Shown here: positions 42,952 through 51,421 of the stretch, one piece after another
Layout of the letters: each line of letters opens with the position of its first letter
Position numbering within the stretch: the first letter of the stretch is position 1
Assembly: GCA_905197685.1 (NCBI GenBank)
Contig: CAJJZS010000011.1
Location: 1-64,000 of the forward strand
DNA: 64,000 bases
Direction of reading: 5' to 3'
Origin: an uncultured Oscillospiraceae bacterium
GTDB lineage: Bacteria > Bacillota > Clostridia > Oscillospirales > Ruminococcaceae
Notes under the pieces: model-generated
The model's database searches: none
The model's input: the letters and a program-made list of their open reading frames with translations, nothing else
What the model was told of the DNA's origin: nothing
Made by a program: the position numbers and the translations under genes

Positions 42952-42982
42952 ATCATAAGCGATGACGCTGCGTCAATGTCAA
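42952..42982 (-). promoter_or_regulatory. MerR-type promoter with 19-bp spacer and operator dyad
   Basis: Minus-strand TTGACA (42982-42977), TATGAT (42957-42952), spacer exactly 19 bases. TGACGCTGCGTCA (42963-42975) is a perfect palindrome in the spacer. Overlong spacers untwisted by the bound activator are the hallmark of MerR control. Confidence 0.88.
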
Positions 42983-43030
42983 GTAAAATTTTTCTTTTAT
43001 TTGGACTTTTCAGTCTAAAAAGCAAGATAT

Positions 43031-43044
43031 ATTTCCCGGGAAAT
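43031..43044. repeat. ATTTCCCGGGAAAT palindrome, copy 4
   Basis: Exact 14-mer between the MerR promoter and the repeat at 43087; flanked by further symmetric TAT/ATA. Confidence 0.7.
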
Positions 43045-43086
43045 ATATCCTGCTTGATAATATAAAACAGTTCAATAAAAAACAAC

Positions 43087-43129
43087 CAAAGTTCTCCACT
43101 TAACGCAAAGTAACTTTGGTTGTATAACC
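43087..43129 (-). repeat. Second copy of the toxin-antitoxin terminator/promoter repeat
   Basis: ACAACCAAAGTT, 18 bases, AACTTTGGTTGT with a T-run on the minus strand. On the + strand TTAACG-17-TATAAC mirrors the antitoxin promoter. No toxin ORF is adjacent; the element sits at the 3' end of the DUF1847 gene and may terminate it. Confidence 0.65.
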
Positions 43130-43160
43130 ATATCACAGTCTTTTTAATCCCGCTCTATGC

Positions 43161-43832
43161 TTATCGGTTGTACTCGGTATCTTTTGGATTTAATTCATCG
43201 GGATTTTCAGGATAGAATTTTTTGTTGTAATACCCCTGAGCCAGATAAACCGGCGCAAGCGGATTGTGACCGGTTACTCGATCTTTCACTGCCAAAACGG
43301 TAATCGGCGCTTCGGAATACTTCATAAACAGCGTATCATGTCCGACACATAAACCGACCAACAGATTAAACTCGGTCTTTTGTTCGTTCATCAGCAGCGC
43401 CTGCCCAATCGGATTGCACATACTTTCGGTTTTGCAGTTTCCTCTTACCGCCTGTTCATCGGTTAATCCCAGAAAATCTTTGGTGATCGCGCCGTTCTTG
43501 CAGAGAACAGACACTACTTCAAATCCGTTGTACTCCAAAATATTGACAATTTCCTGCGTTTCTTTAAACAAGCCGATGCAGAACGCAACGCCGATTTTAT
43601 GATAGCCTCCGCGGTGCAAAAACTTAATCGTTTCAATCAGACGGGTATCCTGACAGTAGCCGCCCGCTTCGGTCAACGCTGCACAAAACGCAATTCGATG
43701 ATTTTCCGGCTGCTGATAAAGCTGTTTTGCTTCTTCCTGAATCTCCCGATTTTTGCTCGGACATTCGGGTAATGTTTTTTCCATATCCTGAATTTTACAA
43801 CCCTTTTGGAAACACTTCGCGCAAGTATACAT
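43161..43832 (-). CDS. DUF1847 cysteine-rich protein
   Basis: 223 residues. CAKCFQKGC at the N-terminus and further cysteines (CPSK, GYCQ, GNCKTESMCNPIGQA) match the DUF1847 family, a presumed metal-binding protein common in anaerobes. Biochemical role unknown. Near the end NPLAPVYLAQGYYNKKFY is conserved in relatives as remembered. GGGAGG precedes the ATG. Confidence 0.85.
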   Translation of the reverse strand: MYTCAKCFQKGCKIQDMEKTLPECPSKNREIQEEAKQLYQQPENHRIAFCAALTEAGGYCQDTRLIETIKFLHRGGYHKIGVAFCIGLFKETQEIVNILEYNGFEVVSVLCKNGAITKDFLGLTDEQAVRGNCKTESMCNPIGQALLMNEQKTEFNLLVGLCVGHDTLFMKYSEAPITVLAVKDRVTGHNPLAPVYLAQGYYNKKFYPENPDELNPKDTEYNR

Positions 43833-44026
43833 TTTGAAATCCTCCCTTGCTTTCTATCCCTGCCTGCCAAAGAATGATGCGGCGCAGGGTATTTTTTAAC
43901 TTTTTTCTGCTGTCTTCATTATACCGCAATCACCCGAAAAGTCCAGAGCAAACCCTCTTTCTGCATATCCTTTTTTTATTTTGCATAAGTTTTTTATCAA
44001 ACGAACGGTTCAGGAGGGATGTGCTT

Positions 44027-45448
44027 ATGCTCCAACAAATATTGGATTCTGCGGTCAGCTTGCTGTGGGGCAGGGGAACGGTTCTGCTCACCCTGCTGTG
44101 CGGCATCTATTTTACCGTTGCTACCGGATTTTTGCCCATTTTTAAAATTTCTTCTGTCTTTCAAAAGACGGTCGGCTCTCTGTTTTCCAAGCCGAAATCA
44201 AGCGGAATCTCTCCCTTTGCCGCAGTCAGCGCCGCGCTTGGGGGAACAATGGGGGTCGGAAATATCATCGGAGTGGGCGCCGCTTTTCTGATTGGCGGCG
44301 CGGGCAGCATCTTCTGGATGTGGGTAGGCGCCTTCTTTGGAATGATGACAAAATATGCGGAGGTTCTGCTCGCCGTTCTGTATCGGGAGCGCGACCCCGA
44401 TTCCCGCTCCTTTCGCGGCGGTCCGATGTACTATATGTCAAAGGGAATTTCCGGTCGTCCGGGAAGATTTCTTGCCGCAGCATTCTGCATCATCTGCGCT
44501 CTTTCCTGCCTTACCGGCGGCAGCATGACCCAAACCAACGCGATTGCCTGCGCCCTTTCCGAAAGTTTTTCTGTTTCCGCTTCGCTGTGCGCCATTACCC
44601 TAACCGCCGTATGCGCCTGGGTTTTGTGTGGAGGATGCGACCGTGCAGTGCGGCTGTGTTCCGCTTTGGTTCCCTTTATGTCCGTATTCTACCTGGCAGG
44701 CTGTTTTGTGATTATCCTTCACTTTCGGGAAAATCTGTCCGCCGCCTTTCATCAAATCTTTTCTCAGGCATTCGGACAGGGTCAGCTGCTTAGCAAAGCT
44801 GCCGGAATTTCCTCGGGGTTCTTTGTTTCGGTGCGGGTAGGTATTTCCCGGGGAATTTTTACCCACGAAGCGGGACTGGGCAGCGCATCCATCGCTCACG
44901 CTTGCAGCGACAATTCCCCGGTAGAACAAGGGTTTTGGGGTATCTTTGAGGTATTCTGCGACACTCTGCTTGTCTGCACTGCTACCGCCCTTGCCATTTT
45001 GTGCAGCGGCGTTCCCTTTTCTCCCGATTCTGCCAAAGACGCCTTTGTTTTGGTGATGGGCAAAGCGGGCGGACAATTTTTGTCCCTGTCGATTGCGCTG
45101 TTTGCTTTCGCCTCGGTTATCAGCTTTTGCCTGTATGGACAGCGCTGTATTGAATTCTTGTTTCCAAACAGCAAACGGGCAATCGCCTGCTACCGATTTC
45201 TGTTTTTGCTTGGCTGCGCTGCCGGCTGTTTTTCCCGTCTGCCGTTTGTCCTTTCTCTGTCCGATTTTTGGAACGCCTGTCTGCTGTTTCCAAACCTTAC
45301 CGCCCTGTTTCTGCTTTCCCCAAAAGTAATCGCCCTGACAAAAGAGTATTTTCAAAAAGGAAGGAGCTTTTCATGTTCATCTGTTCGCTCAAACCAAAAG
45401 AAATCTTCTCAAAGGCGCTGCTGCTTGCCCTCGCGGCAATTCTTCTGA
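44027..45448 (+). CDS. Sodium:alanine/glycine symporter, AGCS family
   Basis: About 473 residues from the ATG after GGAGGGATG; the open frame upstream has no site. Eleven or so hydrophobic segments. The family signature is clear: GGTMGVGNIIGVGAAFLIGG, WVGAFFGMMTKYAEVLL, FRGGPMYYM and GIFTHEAGLGSA. It imports small amino acids with sodium. The last 25 codons overlap the next gene by 76 bases and are basic and low in hydrophobicity, unlike family C-termini. Confidence 0.92.
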   Translation: MLQQILDSAVSLLWGRGTVLLTLLCGIYFTVATGFLPIFKISSVFQKTVGSLFSKPKSSGISPFAAVSAALGGTMGVGNIIGVGAAFLIGGAGSIFWMWVGAFFGMMTKYAEVLLAVLYRERDPDSRSFRGGPMYYMSKGISGRPGRFLAAAFCIICALSCLTGGSMTQTNAIACALSESFSVSASLCAITLTAVCAWVLCGGCDRAVRLCSALVPFMSVFYLAGCFVIILHFRENLSAAFHQIFSQAFGQGQLLSKAAGISSGFFVSVRVGISRGIFTHEAGLGSASIAHACSDNSPVEQGFWGIFEVFCDTLLVCTATALAILCSGVPFSPDSAKDAFVLVMGKAGGQFLSLSIALFAFASVISFCLYGQRCIEFLFPNSKRAIACYRFLFLLGCAAGCFSRLPFVLSLSDFWNACLLFPNLTALFLLSPKVIALTKEYFQKGRSFSCSSVRSNQKKSSQRRCCLPSRQFF

Positions 45449-45876
45449 TTGTTTCCGTCCACCTTTTTTCTTCGTTCCGCTCCGACTCTGCCGACCCTCC
45501 GGTTATCTCCCAAACACACGAACGAAATGTGCCGGATAATGCCGCCCGCATCTCCTTTTTAAAGAGCTTTGGCTGGGAAGTGTCCGCCGAACCGATTGAA
45601 ACGGTTGATGTTGTCATTCCCCAAACTTTCGGTAAAGTCTATCAAAATTACAATGAGATTCAAACCGCTCAGGGTTTTGACCTGAGCAAATACCGCGGCA
45701 AACAGGTAAAGCGATATACCTATGCCGTTCTCAACTACCCCAGCCAAAAGGAATATATCCGCGCAAACCTTCTGGTTTTTGAAAATCAAGTTATTGCAGG
45801 CGATGTCTGCTCGGTTTATGCGGAAAACGGATTCATGCACGGATTTGCTTATCCGCAAAAAGAGGAGGAGTCTTAA
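45373..45876 (+). CDS. DUF4830 membrane-anchored protein
   Basis: 167 residues from the ATG with AAGGAAGGAG upstream, starting 76 bases before the symporter stop in another frame. One N-terminal TM helix (about 12-32), then the DUF4830 domain: FLKSFGWEVS, TFGKVYQNYNEIQTAQGFDL, and the closing VYAENGFMHGF. Function unknown, common in Clostridia. Translationally coupled to the symporter. Confidence 0.85.
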   Translation: MFICSLKPKEIFSKALLLALAAILLIVSVHLFSSFRSDSADPPVISQTHERNVPDNAARISFLKSFGWEVSAEPIETVDVVIPQTFGKVYQNYNEIQTAQGFDLSKYRGKQVKRYTYAVLNYPSQKEYIRANLLVFENQVIAGDVCSVYAENGFMHGFAYPQKEEES

Positions 45877-45895
45877 CACTCCCCCTCTTTTTTTT
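45862..45895 (+). terminator. Terminator after the symporter-DUF4830 pair
   Basis: GAGGAGGAGT and ACTCCCCCTC (one mismatch) around the stop codon, then TTTTTTTT. Confidence 0.85.
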
Positions 45896-46484
45896 GATAA
45901 AACTCCCGCACGGTAACTTCCTCTTTCCAACGCAGCGTTTTCTGCAACAGGTCGGAAGATTCCCAGCTGTCCTCCGGCTCCTTTGCGGAAAGGTCAATCA
46001 ATCTGCTTCCCTGTTTATCGGCATAGTGAACCGTCTGCGCCGTCCCGCTTCTCATCGAATGAATCAGATAATACGCGCAGACGCAGCTGTGGTCTACCAT
46101 ATAATAGTTTCTTTTTTTCATACAGTCCGGCGTGTATTGTTTGCTGACATAATCCACCCGATCCGCGTGTTCCTTAATCTGCTCGTACAACGCCTTGTCC
46201 TCCTTGCTCCACCGCTCGTGCTGCTCGGGGCAGGGAAGGGCAAGATAAAGGCGAATCTGCGGAAAATATGCCTTCATCTCCAAAACCGTCATCGCCGCCA
46301 GGGTATCAAACCCCAACGCTCCCCCCACATAAAACAGGGTAATTTCCTCCTGCACTAATTTTGCAATCGTCTTTTTCAGATTCTGCCGCAATCGCTCCAA
46401 CTGCGCGCCGGAGGGCAGTGCGCGATGCCCGCTCAAACAGCAGGCGTACTGCTTACAGCAATTCCAAAACAATTCTTCGCTCAT
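45873..46484 (-). CDS. SLOG-domain protein, DUF1273/YpsA-like
   Basis: About 203 residues from the ATG with AAAGGGG upstream; the ATG overlaps the stop of the glycosylase gene (ATGA). CCLSGHRALP opens the Rossmann-like SLOG fold, FYVGGALGFDTLAAM is the nucleotide-binding GG segment, then LALPCPEQHERW and GTAQTVHYA. SLOG proteins bind nucleotides; YpsA relatives affect cell division in some Firmicutes. Specific ligand unknown. Confidence 0.85.
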   Translation of the reverse strand: MSEELFWNCCKQYACCLSGHRALPSGAQLERLRQNLKKTIAKLVQEEITLFYVGGALGFDTLAAMTVLEMKAYFPQIRLYLALPCPEQHERWSKEDKALYEQIKEHADRVDYVSKQYTPDCMKKRNYYMVDHSCVCAYYLIHSMRSGTAQTVHYADKQGSRLIDLSAKEPEDSWESSDLLQKTLRWKEEVTVREFYQKKEGEC

Positions 46485-47125
46485 CGGTTTTCCCCTTTCC
46501 ATTTGAGCGAAAGACAGGGACTTTCCTTGTCCACAAATCGGTAAAGAAAATCTTTTGCTTCCTGCGCATAATCAATGTTGATTCTTTTGGTTGCCGCAAT
46601 CCGTTCGGGAGGAACAGAAATTCCTTCGCACAAAAACAGTTCCTCTCCGGTCAGAAGTTTGCCGTTGTCCTCTTTGCTGATACCAAGTCCGTCGCACAGC
46701 CTGCCCGGACCCGATAAAAGATTGCGTTCGTTTAAACTTTTTATCTGCCTTTTCCTTTGACGAAGCTCCATCATGGCAGAAGTTCCCTCTACCGGCTGCG
46801 CCGCGCGAATCAACACCGCTTCGGGAACTCCCTCTCCTCCGGTGGTAACGTTAAAGCAGCAGTACATTCCGTAAATCAGGTAAACATACGCCTTGCCGCC
46901 CTTGTCAAACATCACCTGCGTCCGCTCGGATTTTCCCCGATAAGAATGACAAGCCTTGTCGGAAAACCCGGTGTACGCTTCGGTTTCACAGATTATCGCA
47001 GACAGAGTTTCTCCCCCTGTTCTGCGCACCAACAGCTTTCCAATCAGATTTCTGGCAACGGTAACGGTGTCGTCCAGATAAAAGGAAGAAGGGAGCTTTC
47101 GATAAGAAATCATTTGCTGCTGCAC
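46481..47125 (-). CDS. mpg: 3-methyladenine DNA glycosylase (AAG/MPG family)
   Basis: 214 residues. VARNLIGKLLVRR, ICETEAYTGFSDKACHSYRG (Glu and Tyr of the active site) and AYVYLIYGMYCCFNVTTG are family hallmarks. It excises alkylated purines and hypoxanthine in base excision repair. Start GTG with GGGGGA upstream. Central gene of a leftward four-gene operon (rsuA-type, HIT, mpg, SLOG). Confidence 0.93.
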   Translation of the reverse strand: MQQQMISYRKLPSSFYLDDTVTVARNLIGKLLVRRTGGETLSAIICETEAYTGFSDKACHSYRGKSERTQVMFDKGGKAYVYLIYGMYCCFNVTTGGEGVPEAVLIRAAQPVEGTSAMMELRQRKRQIKSLNERNLLSGPGRLCDGLGISKEDNGKLLTGEELFLCEGISVPPERIAATKRINIDYAQEAKDFLYRFVDKESPCLSLKWKGENR

Positions 47126-47137
47126 TGTTTCGTCCCC

Positions 47138-47620
47138 CTATTTCTGATCTATCGGGAAAGCAATCCCGTTTTGCAAATAAACTTTCGCTATCTCTGCCCT
47201 CAAGCGCTCGGTCTGCTCACGAAGCTGCTGCGGGGTCGGTCGAAATTGCTCGTCCCACATCTCTTCTTTTGGCAGCCACCAAACCGGACCCTTTTGCGGG
47301 GTGTCCCCCGTCACCCGCGGAAACAAATGCCAGTGCAGATGGGCATCCCCATTTCCCAACAGCTCATAATTCATCTTTTCCGGCTGATAAACCCGATAGA
47401 CCGCTTCTGCCGCCAAGGACATTTCCTGCAAAAATTTCATACGAAAATCCCATGGAAGCAGATGCAGCTCGGTAATATGCCGTTTGCACAAAAATAAAGT
47501 ATACCCGACAAATCTCTGATGATCCCCTAAAACAACATAACCGGTTTCCAGCTCACAAACAAAGTAAGGGTTTTCCCCCTTTTTTATCTGCTCTATCCGT
47601 TGGCAAATCAAACATTCCAT
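47138..47620 (-). CDS. HIT family nucleotide-binding protein
   Basis: 160 residues. The histidine triad HLHWHLFPR near residue 97 is preceded by ELLGNGDAH. CLICQRI at the start may bind zinc. HIT hydrolases act on dinucleoside polyphosphates or nucleotidyl adducts. TAGGAGG precedes the ATG; 12 bases separate it from the next gene. Confidence 0.9.
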   Translation of the reverse strand: MECLICQRIEQIKKGENPYFVCELETGYVVLGDHQRFVGYTLFLCKRHITELHLLPWDFRMKFLQEMSLAAEAVYRVYQPEKMNYELLGNGDAHLHWHLFPRVTGDTPQKGPVWWLPKEEMWDEQFRPTPQQLREQTERLRAEIAKVYLQNGIAFPIDQK

Positions 47621-47632
47621 TCTGCTTTCCTC

Positions 47633-48355
47633 CTATCTGGAGCTAACCAACTGCAATTCTTCCTCTGTCAGCTCCCGGCAGTCGCCTTCCTTTAAATCGG
47701 AATCTAACGGAAGTTTGCCCATCTGCACCCGTTTAAGCTCCAGTACCTTTAATCCGTATGCGCCGAACATTCGCTTAATCTGATGGTACATTCCTTCCTT
47801 TAGAATCACCTCGCCCCAGTCGCCGCGCTCCTCGGAGGAAATCTTTCTCAGCGAAGCAGGCAGAGTAAAATCTTCCCCGATGGCAACCCCTTTTTCAAAT
47901 CCCTGTACCATCTCTGCGGTAATTTCCCCGTTGACCAAAGCATGGTAGGTTTTCGGAATGTGCTTTTTGGGGGAAAGAATATCGTGGGCAAACTCTCCGT
48001 CGTCGGTAATCAAAACAAACCCTGTCGTATCTTTATCCAGCCTGCCTGCCGGAAAAAGTCCCTTTCTCCACAGCTCCTTTGGAACCAAATCGACCACCGT
48101 CGGCAGCTTTTTATCCTCGCTTGCGCTCACAACACCCTTGGGCTTATTGAGCATCAGATAAATATGGGTTTTTAAGGAAATCGGTTTTCCCTGTACCGTC
48201 ACTGTATCGCTGTCAAAATCCACCCCAAAATCCGCGCTTTTGATCACTGCGCCGTTTACCGCAACCGCCCCTTTGCGAATCAGTGTCTTTACCTCGCTGC
48301 GGGACAGTGTTCCCTGCATTGCAATCGCTTTATCCAATCGTTGTTTTTTCGCCAT
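47633..48355 (-). CDS. rsuA: 16S rRNA pseudouridine synthase, RsuA family
   Basis: 240 residues. The S4 RNA-binding domain occupies residues 1-60 (LDKAIAMQGTLSRSEVKTLI). The catalytic motif GRLDKDTTGFVLITDDG contains the active Asp. HIPKTYHALVNG and GMYHQIKRMFGAYG follow. RsuA makes Psi516 in 16S rRNA; the family also includes RluE/RluF, so the exact target is inferred. GGAG precedes the ATG. Confidence 0.88.
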   Translation of the reverse strand: MAKKQRLDKAIAMQGTLSRSEVKTLIRKGAVAVNGAVIKSADFGVDFDSDTVTVQGKPISLKTHIYLMLNKPKGVVSASEDKKLPTVVDLVPKELWRKGLFPAGRLDKDTTGFVLITDDGEFAHDILSPKKHIPKTYHALVNGEITAEMVQGFEKGVAIGEDFTLPASLRKISSEERGDWGEVILKEGMYHQIKRMFGAYGLKVLELKRVQMGKLPLDSDLKEGDCRELTEEELQLVSSR

Positions 48356-48599
48356 TCTGATTTCTCCGTCTCGTTGATTGATTCTTTCCTTTATTGTATC
48401 ACAAGAACCGGATTTGGAAAAGGAGAAATCCCGTTTTCTTCCGCTTTCTCTGTTTGAAACGGGACTGCACCCTATTTCTTAAACTCAACCTGTCACTCAA
48501 AAATCTCACTCGCGTTCTATTTTTCGGTAGTTTGCCTGATGACAGAGGGGTTTTAGGGGAAACTTCCCCTAATGAATCTTTGGCACTATTCTTCATAAG

Positions 48600-48866
48600 A
48601 AAGTAGGTGCAGGTGCGGGCTGCATAAGCCCGTTATTGAGGGTATATAGCCCCAAGCGGCGGTTACAGCAACTGCGTAATTTTGCCATCTTTGACCGCCG
48701 CTCAAAAATCTTCGCTCTCGCTTGATTTTTCGGGGGATAAACATTAACTTTAAGAACAGCAGTTATAGCAACCGCGTAATTTTGCCATCTTTGACCGCCG
48801 CTCAAAAATTTGTAAAATAAAAATCCCTCGATACGCAATAAGGACAGCCTTTCGGCTGCCCTTACG
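48600..48866. repeat. Non-coding region with 100-bp-offset direct repeats and hairpins
   Basis: 48661-48709 recurs at 48761-48809 with about three mismatches in 49 bases, at an offset of exactly 100. Also visible: GCGGGCT/AGCCCGT, GGGTATATAGCCC, AGCGGCGGT/ACCGCCGCT around the first copy, and AAGGACAGCC/GGCTGCCCTT at 48840-48863. No credible ORF. It could be a structured RNA or a decayed repeat element. The rest of 48356-49210 is A/T-rich with no gene. Confidence 0.5.
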
Positions 48867-49210
48867 CTGGAAATGAAGTAGGGATGGTACTGTTTGATGG
48901 ATGAGTTGTTTTCTATGAAGGAGAAAAGTTTTCCCAATCCCTACTATTTTAGATTGTATCATATAACCTTCATAAAACACAATGCTCAATTTGTACAGAT
49001 TTTTTCTTAAAAATCATACAATAGCAATATATTTGATTGATAAATCGACAACTTTCCTCAAATGTTATTGACTTTTCCCCCTCTTTATGCTACAACCCTT
49101 TTTCGGAAATTTCTCTTTTACCCTTTACGATATCCGCTGATTATGATACAATAATTTTAACTGTTTACCTCTGCTTGAGGAAATTTTTGTTGAGAAGGGA
49201 TTATGAAATT

Positions 49211-49822
49211 ATGAAAACCTCTGTTGTTGTCACTTTGGCAGTCGTTGTCCTGATTGCCGCCGTTCTGATTGCCTGGTATTTCCAAAAGCATATCCGCTTT
49301 GCCAAAGGAAAATACGGAAAACAAACCGTAAAATCCATTCTTCAGCGCTTCGCACTCTCCCATAATTATAAGCTGCTTGAAAATGTACAGATTTCCTACA
49401 ACGGTCAGACCCAGACCATCGACTTTGTTCTGGTCGGGTTTTTCGGTCTGATGTTCGTTTCCGCGCTTCAGGGTCAGGGAGATTTTTACGGCGATTTTAA
49501 AGAAGCCCGCTGGACCTTCGTGGACGAAGATAATAATAAAAAGGTTCGCTTTAATAACCCTGTCCTTGAAATGGACAAAAAGCTCGACCTGTTCCGCAAA
49601 TTGATGGCTCAGAAAAAGGTGTATAATCTGAAAATCGACCCGGCTGTCGTTGTTGTCGGCACCAAATCCGAAACCCCGCTGTATTTAAGCCATGTTCGCG
49701 AAGAAAATATCGTGATGACCGTTGACGAATTTAAAAAATTCCTGCTCAAAGAAAAATTTGAAAAGGATAACGATTTAGACGTTGAGGAAATCACCAAACT
49801 TCTGCAAAACCTGCACGACTAA
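49211..49822 (+). CDS. Membrane-anchored NERD-like domain protein
   Basis: About 203 residues. One N-terminal TM helix (VVVTLAVVVLIAAVLIAWYF), then a region resembling the nuclease-related NERD domain: GKYGKQTVKSILQRF, YNGQTQTIDFVLVGFFGLMF, then GDFYGDFKEARWTF. The usual catalytic Glu-X-Lys after the hydrophobic strand is absent here (VSALQGQ), so nuclease activity is doubtful. The start is the first ATG in frame after AAGGGAT; spacing is long. Confidence 0.7.
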   Translation: MKTSVVVTLAVVVLIAAVLIAWYFQKHIRFAKGKYGKQTVKSILQRFALSHNYKLLENVQISYNGQTQTIDFVLVGFFGLMFVSALQGQGDFYGDFKEARWTFVDEDNNKKVRFNNPVLEMDKKLDLFRKLMAQKKVYNLKIDPAVVVVGTKSETPLYLSHVREENIVMTVDEFKKFLLKEKFEKDNDLDVEEITKLLQNLHD

Positions 49823-49829
49823 GCCGTCT

Positions 49830-49863
49830 GCGCGCCCTTGTTTTTCACAGGGGCGCATTTTTT
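49830..49863 (+). terminator. Terminator after the NERD-like gene
   Basis: GCGCCC and GGGGCGC with a loop TTGTTTTTCACA, followed by ATTTTTT. Confidence 0.75.
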
Positions 49864-49919
49864 ATCCGCTCTTTCTCCGCTTCTCACCCGCAAGTTGCCG
49901 TTCTGTCGGAGAAAAGCGA

Positions 49920-49948
49920 TTGATTTTCACCCAAATATTGTTTATAAT
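49920..49948 (+). promoter_or_regulatory. Promoter of fba
   Basis: TTGATT (49920-49925), 17 bases, TATAAT (49943-49948), about 50 bases upstream of the ribosome binding site. Confidence 0.75.
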
Positions 49949-50005
49949 AAAAGAAACCGAAAGCCCGATTTCATCGAAGGCTTTCTAATAAGGAGGAATT
50001 TTTTC

Positions 50006-50869
50006 ATGTTAGTTTCTGCAAAAGAAATGCTCGACAAAGCAAAAGCCGGTCACTATGCGGTAGGTCACTTTAACATCAACAACCTGGAGTGGACCAAAGC
50101 AATCCTGCTCACCGCTCAGGAAAACAACTCTCCTGTTATCCTCGGCGTGTCCGAAGGCGCAGGCAAGTACATGGGCGGTTATACCACCATTGTCGGCATG
50201 GTAAACGGTATGATTAAAGAGCTGAATATCACCGTTCCTGTCGCTCTGCATCTGGACCACGGCAGCTATGAGGCGGCAAAAGAGTGCATCGAAAAGGGCT
50301 TCTCTTCCGTTATGTTCGACGGCTCTAAATACGGCATCGAAGAAAACATTGAGAAAACCAAAGAAATCGTTGCATTAGCTCATTCCAAAGGCATCTCCGT
50401 AGAGGCTGAGGTCGGCGCTATCGGCGGCGAAGAGGACGGCGTTCTGGGCGGCGGCGAAATTGCCGATCCGGACGAATGTGCAAGAATCTGCGAACTGGGC
50501 GTTGATATGCTCGCAGCAGGCATCGGCAACATTCACGGCGTATATCCGGAAAACTGGGCAGGTCTGCGTCTGGATGTTCTGGCAAAAATCCAGGAAAAAA
50601 CCGGAACCATGCCTCTGGTTCTGCACGGCGGCACAGGTATTCCCGATGAGATGGTAAAAGACGCTATCACAAAGGGCGTTTCCAAAATCAATGTAAACAC
50701 CGAATGTCAGATTGTGTTCACCGCTGCTGTCCGCAAATACTTTGAGGAAAATATGGACCGGCAGAAGAAAGGCTTCGACCCGAGAAAGGTTCTCAAACCG
50801 GGCTTTGAAGCAATCAAAGAAAAGGTAAAAGAAAAGATGGAACTGTTCGGTTCTGTCAATAAAGCATAA
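50006..50869 (+). CDS. fba: Class II fructose-bisphosphate aldolase
   Basis: 287 residues from the ATG with AAGGAGG upstream. Zinc and substrate motifs: VALHLDHGSYEAAKECIEKG, SVEAEVGAIGGEEDGV, NIHGVY and LVLHGGTGIPDEM. It cleaves fructose-1,6-bisphosphate in glycolysis. It has its own strong promoter and terminator. The phage module begins on the other strand immediately beyond the terminator. Confidence 0.95.
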   Translation: MLVSAKEMLDKAKAGHYAVGHFNINNLEWTKAILLTAQENNSPVILGVSEGAGKYMGGYTTIVGMVNGMIKELNITVPVALHLDHGSYEAAKECIEKGFSSVMFDGSKYGIEENIEKTKEIVALAHSKGISVEAEVGAIGGEEDGVLGGGEIADPDECARICELGVDMLAAGIGNIHGVYPENWAGLRLDVLAKIQEKTGTMPLVLHGGTGIPDEMVKDAITKGVSKINVNTECQIVFTAAVRKYFEENMDRQKKGFDPRKVLKPGFEAIKEKVKEKMELFGSVNKA

Positions 50870-50889
50870 TTCCCATACATCTCCCACTC

Positions 50890-50922
50890 CGGCGGTTCGA
50901 CTGATCGAACCGCCGTTTTTTT
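50890..50922 (+). terminator. Terminator of fba
   Basis: CGGCGGTTCGA-CTGA-TCGAACCGCCG, a perfect 11-bp stem followed by TTTTTTT. Confidence 0.95.
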
Positions 50923-51421
50923 ATCCTCTTCTCTGCTTTTCTTTCTGTTCTCCTTGCGGAAACAGAATATAAAAATAGGTTTTTCCCTGTTGGTTAAGGG
51001 CGCACTTTTTCCCGTCCGGAGGATTTGCGCTCATCTGCTGGACCGAAAATCCGTCCTGCGCCCAGCTAATCCCCTTGCTGCTGCCCTGCGGGGTAAACAT
51101 CCCACCGTAAATATAGGTCACGCCGCCGCTTGCCACCGTATAACTCAGCGGTTCTCCCACAGCAAACACCAAACCGAACGCCGCATTTTCGGTCGCTATC
51201 TTTCGGGCGGCTTCGTTGTTTCCGCTGTAACTGCCTATAACAAATTTTGCTGCAAGCAGCGTTTGCCGGTCCTGCTCGCTCAAATGCAGCTGCGAAGCGA
51301 TATGCTCCTGAAATTTTTGGTCAATTTGTGTATTGTCAAAGTTAAAATCTTCCATTTTGGGGTGGTCGCTCCCGATAAATTGGTTTAACCCCATATGTTC
51401 TGTTTTTTTACTGCTCGGCAA
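50921..51421 (-). CDS. Short phage tail appendage protein
   Basis: 166 residues if started at the TTG (51421) served by GGAGGAAAG; an ATG at 51394 (MGLNQFIGSDHP) better matches fibre N-termini but has no site. MGLNQF, then DFNFDNTQIDQKFQEH, resembles the N-terminus of tail-fibre or tail-spike proteins. A beta-rich centre (SYTVASGGVTYIYGGMF) and a basic tail follow. Last gene of the module; much shorter than a normal receptor-binding fibre. Confidence 0.55.
   Translation of the reverse strand: MPSSKKTEHMGLNQFIGSDHPKMEDFNFDNTQIDQKFQEHIASQLHLSEQDRQTLLAAKFVIGSYSGNNEAARKIATENAAFGLVFAVGEPLSYTVASGGVTYIYGGMFTPQGSSKGISWAQDGFSVQQMSANPPDGKKCALNQQGKTYFYILFPQGEQKEKQRRG

Noticed and set aside
48661..48810. 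Possible CRISPR array (two 49-base repeats 100 bases apart)
   Set aside because: Only two imperfect units, a spacing unlike CRISPR, and no cas genes in the window.
48394..48937. Short frames in the 48.4-48.9 kb repeat region
   Set aside because: They encode the direct repeat itself (twice the same residues) without start signals; better read as non-coding repeats.
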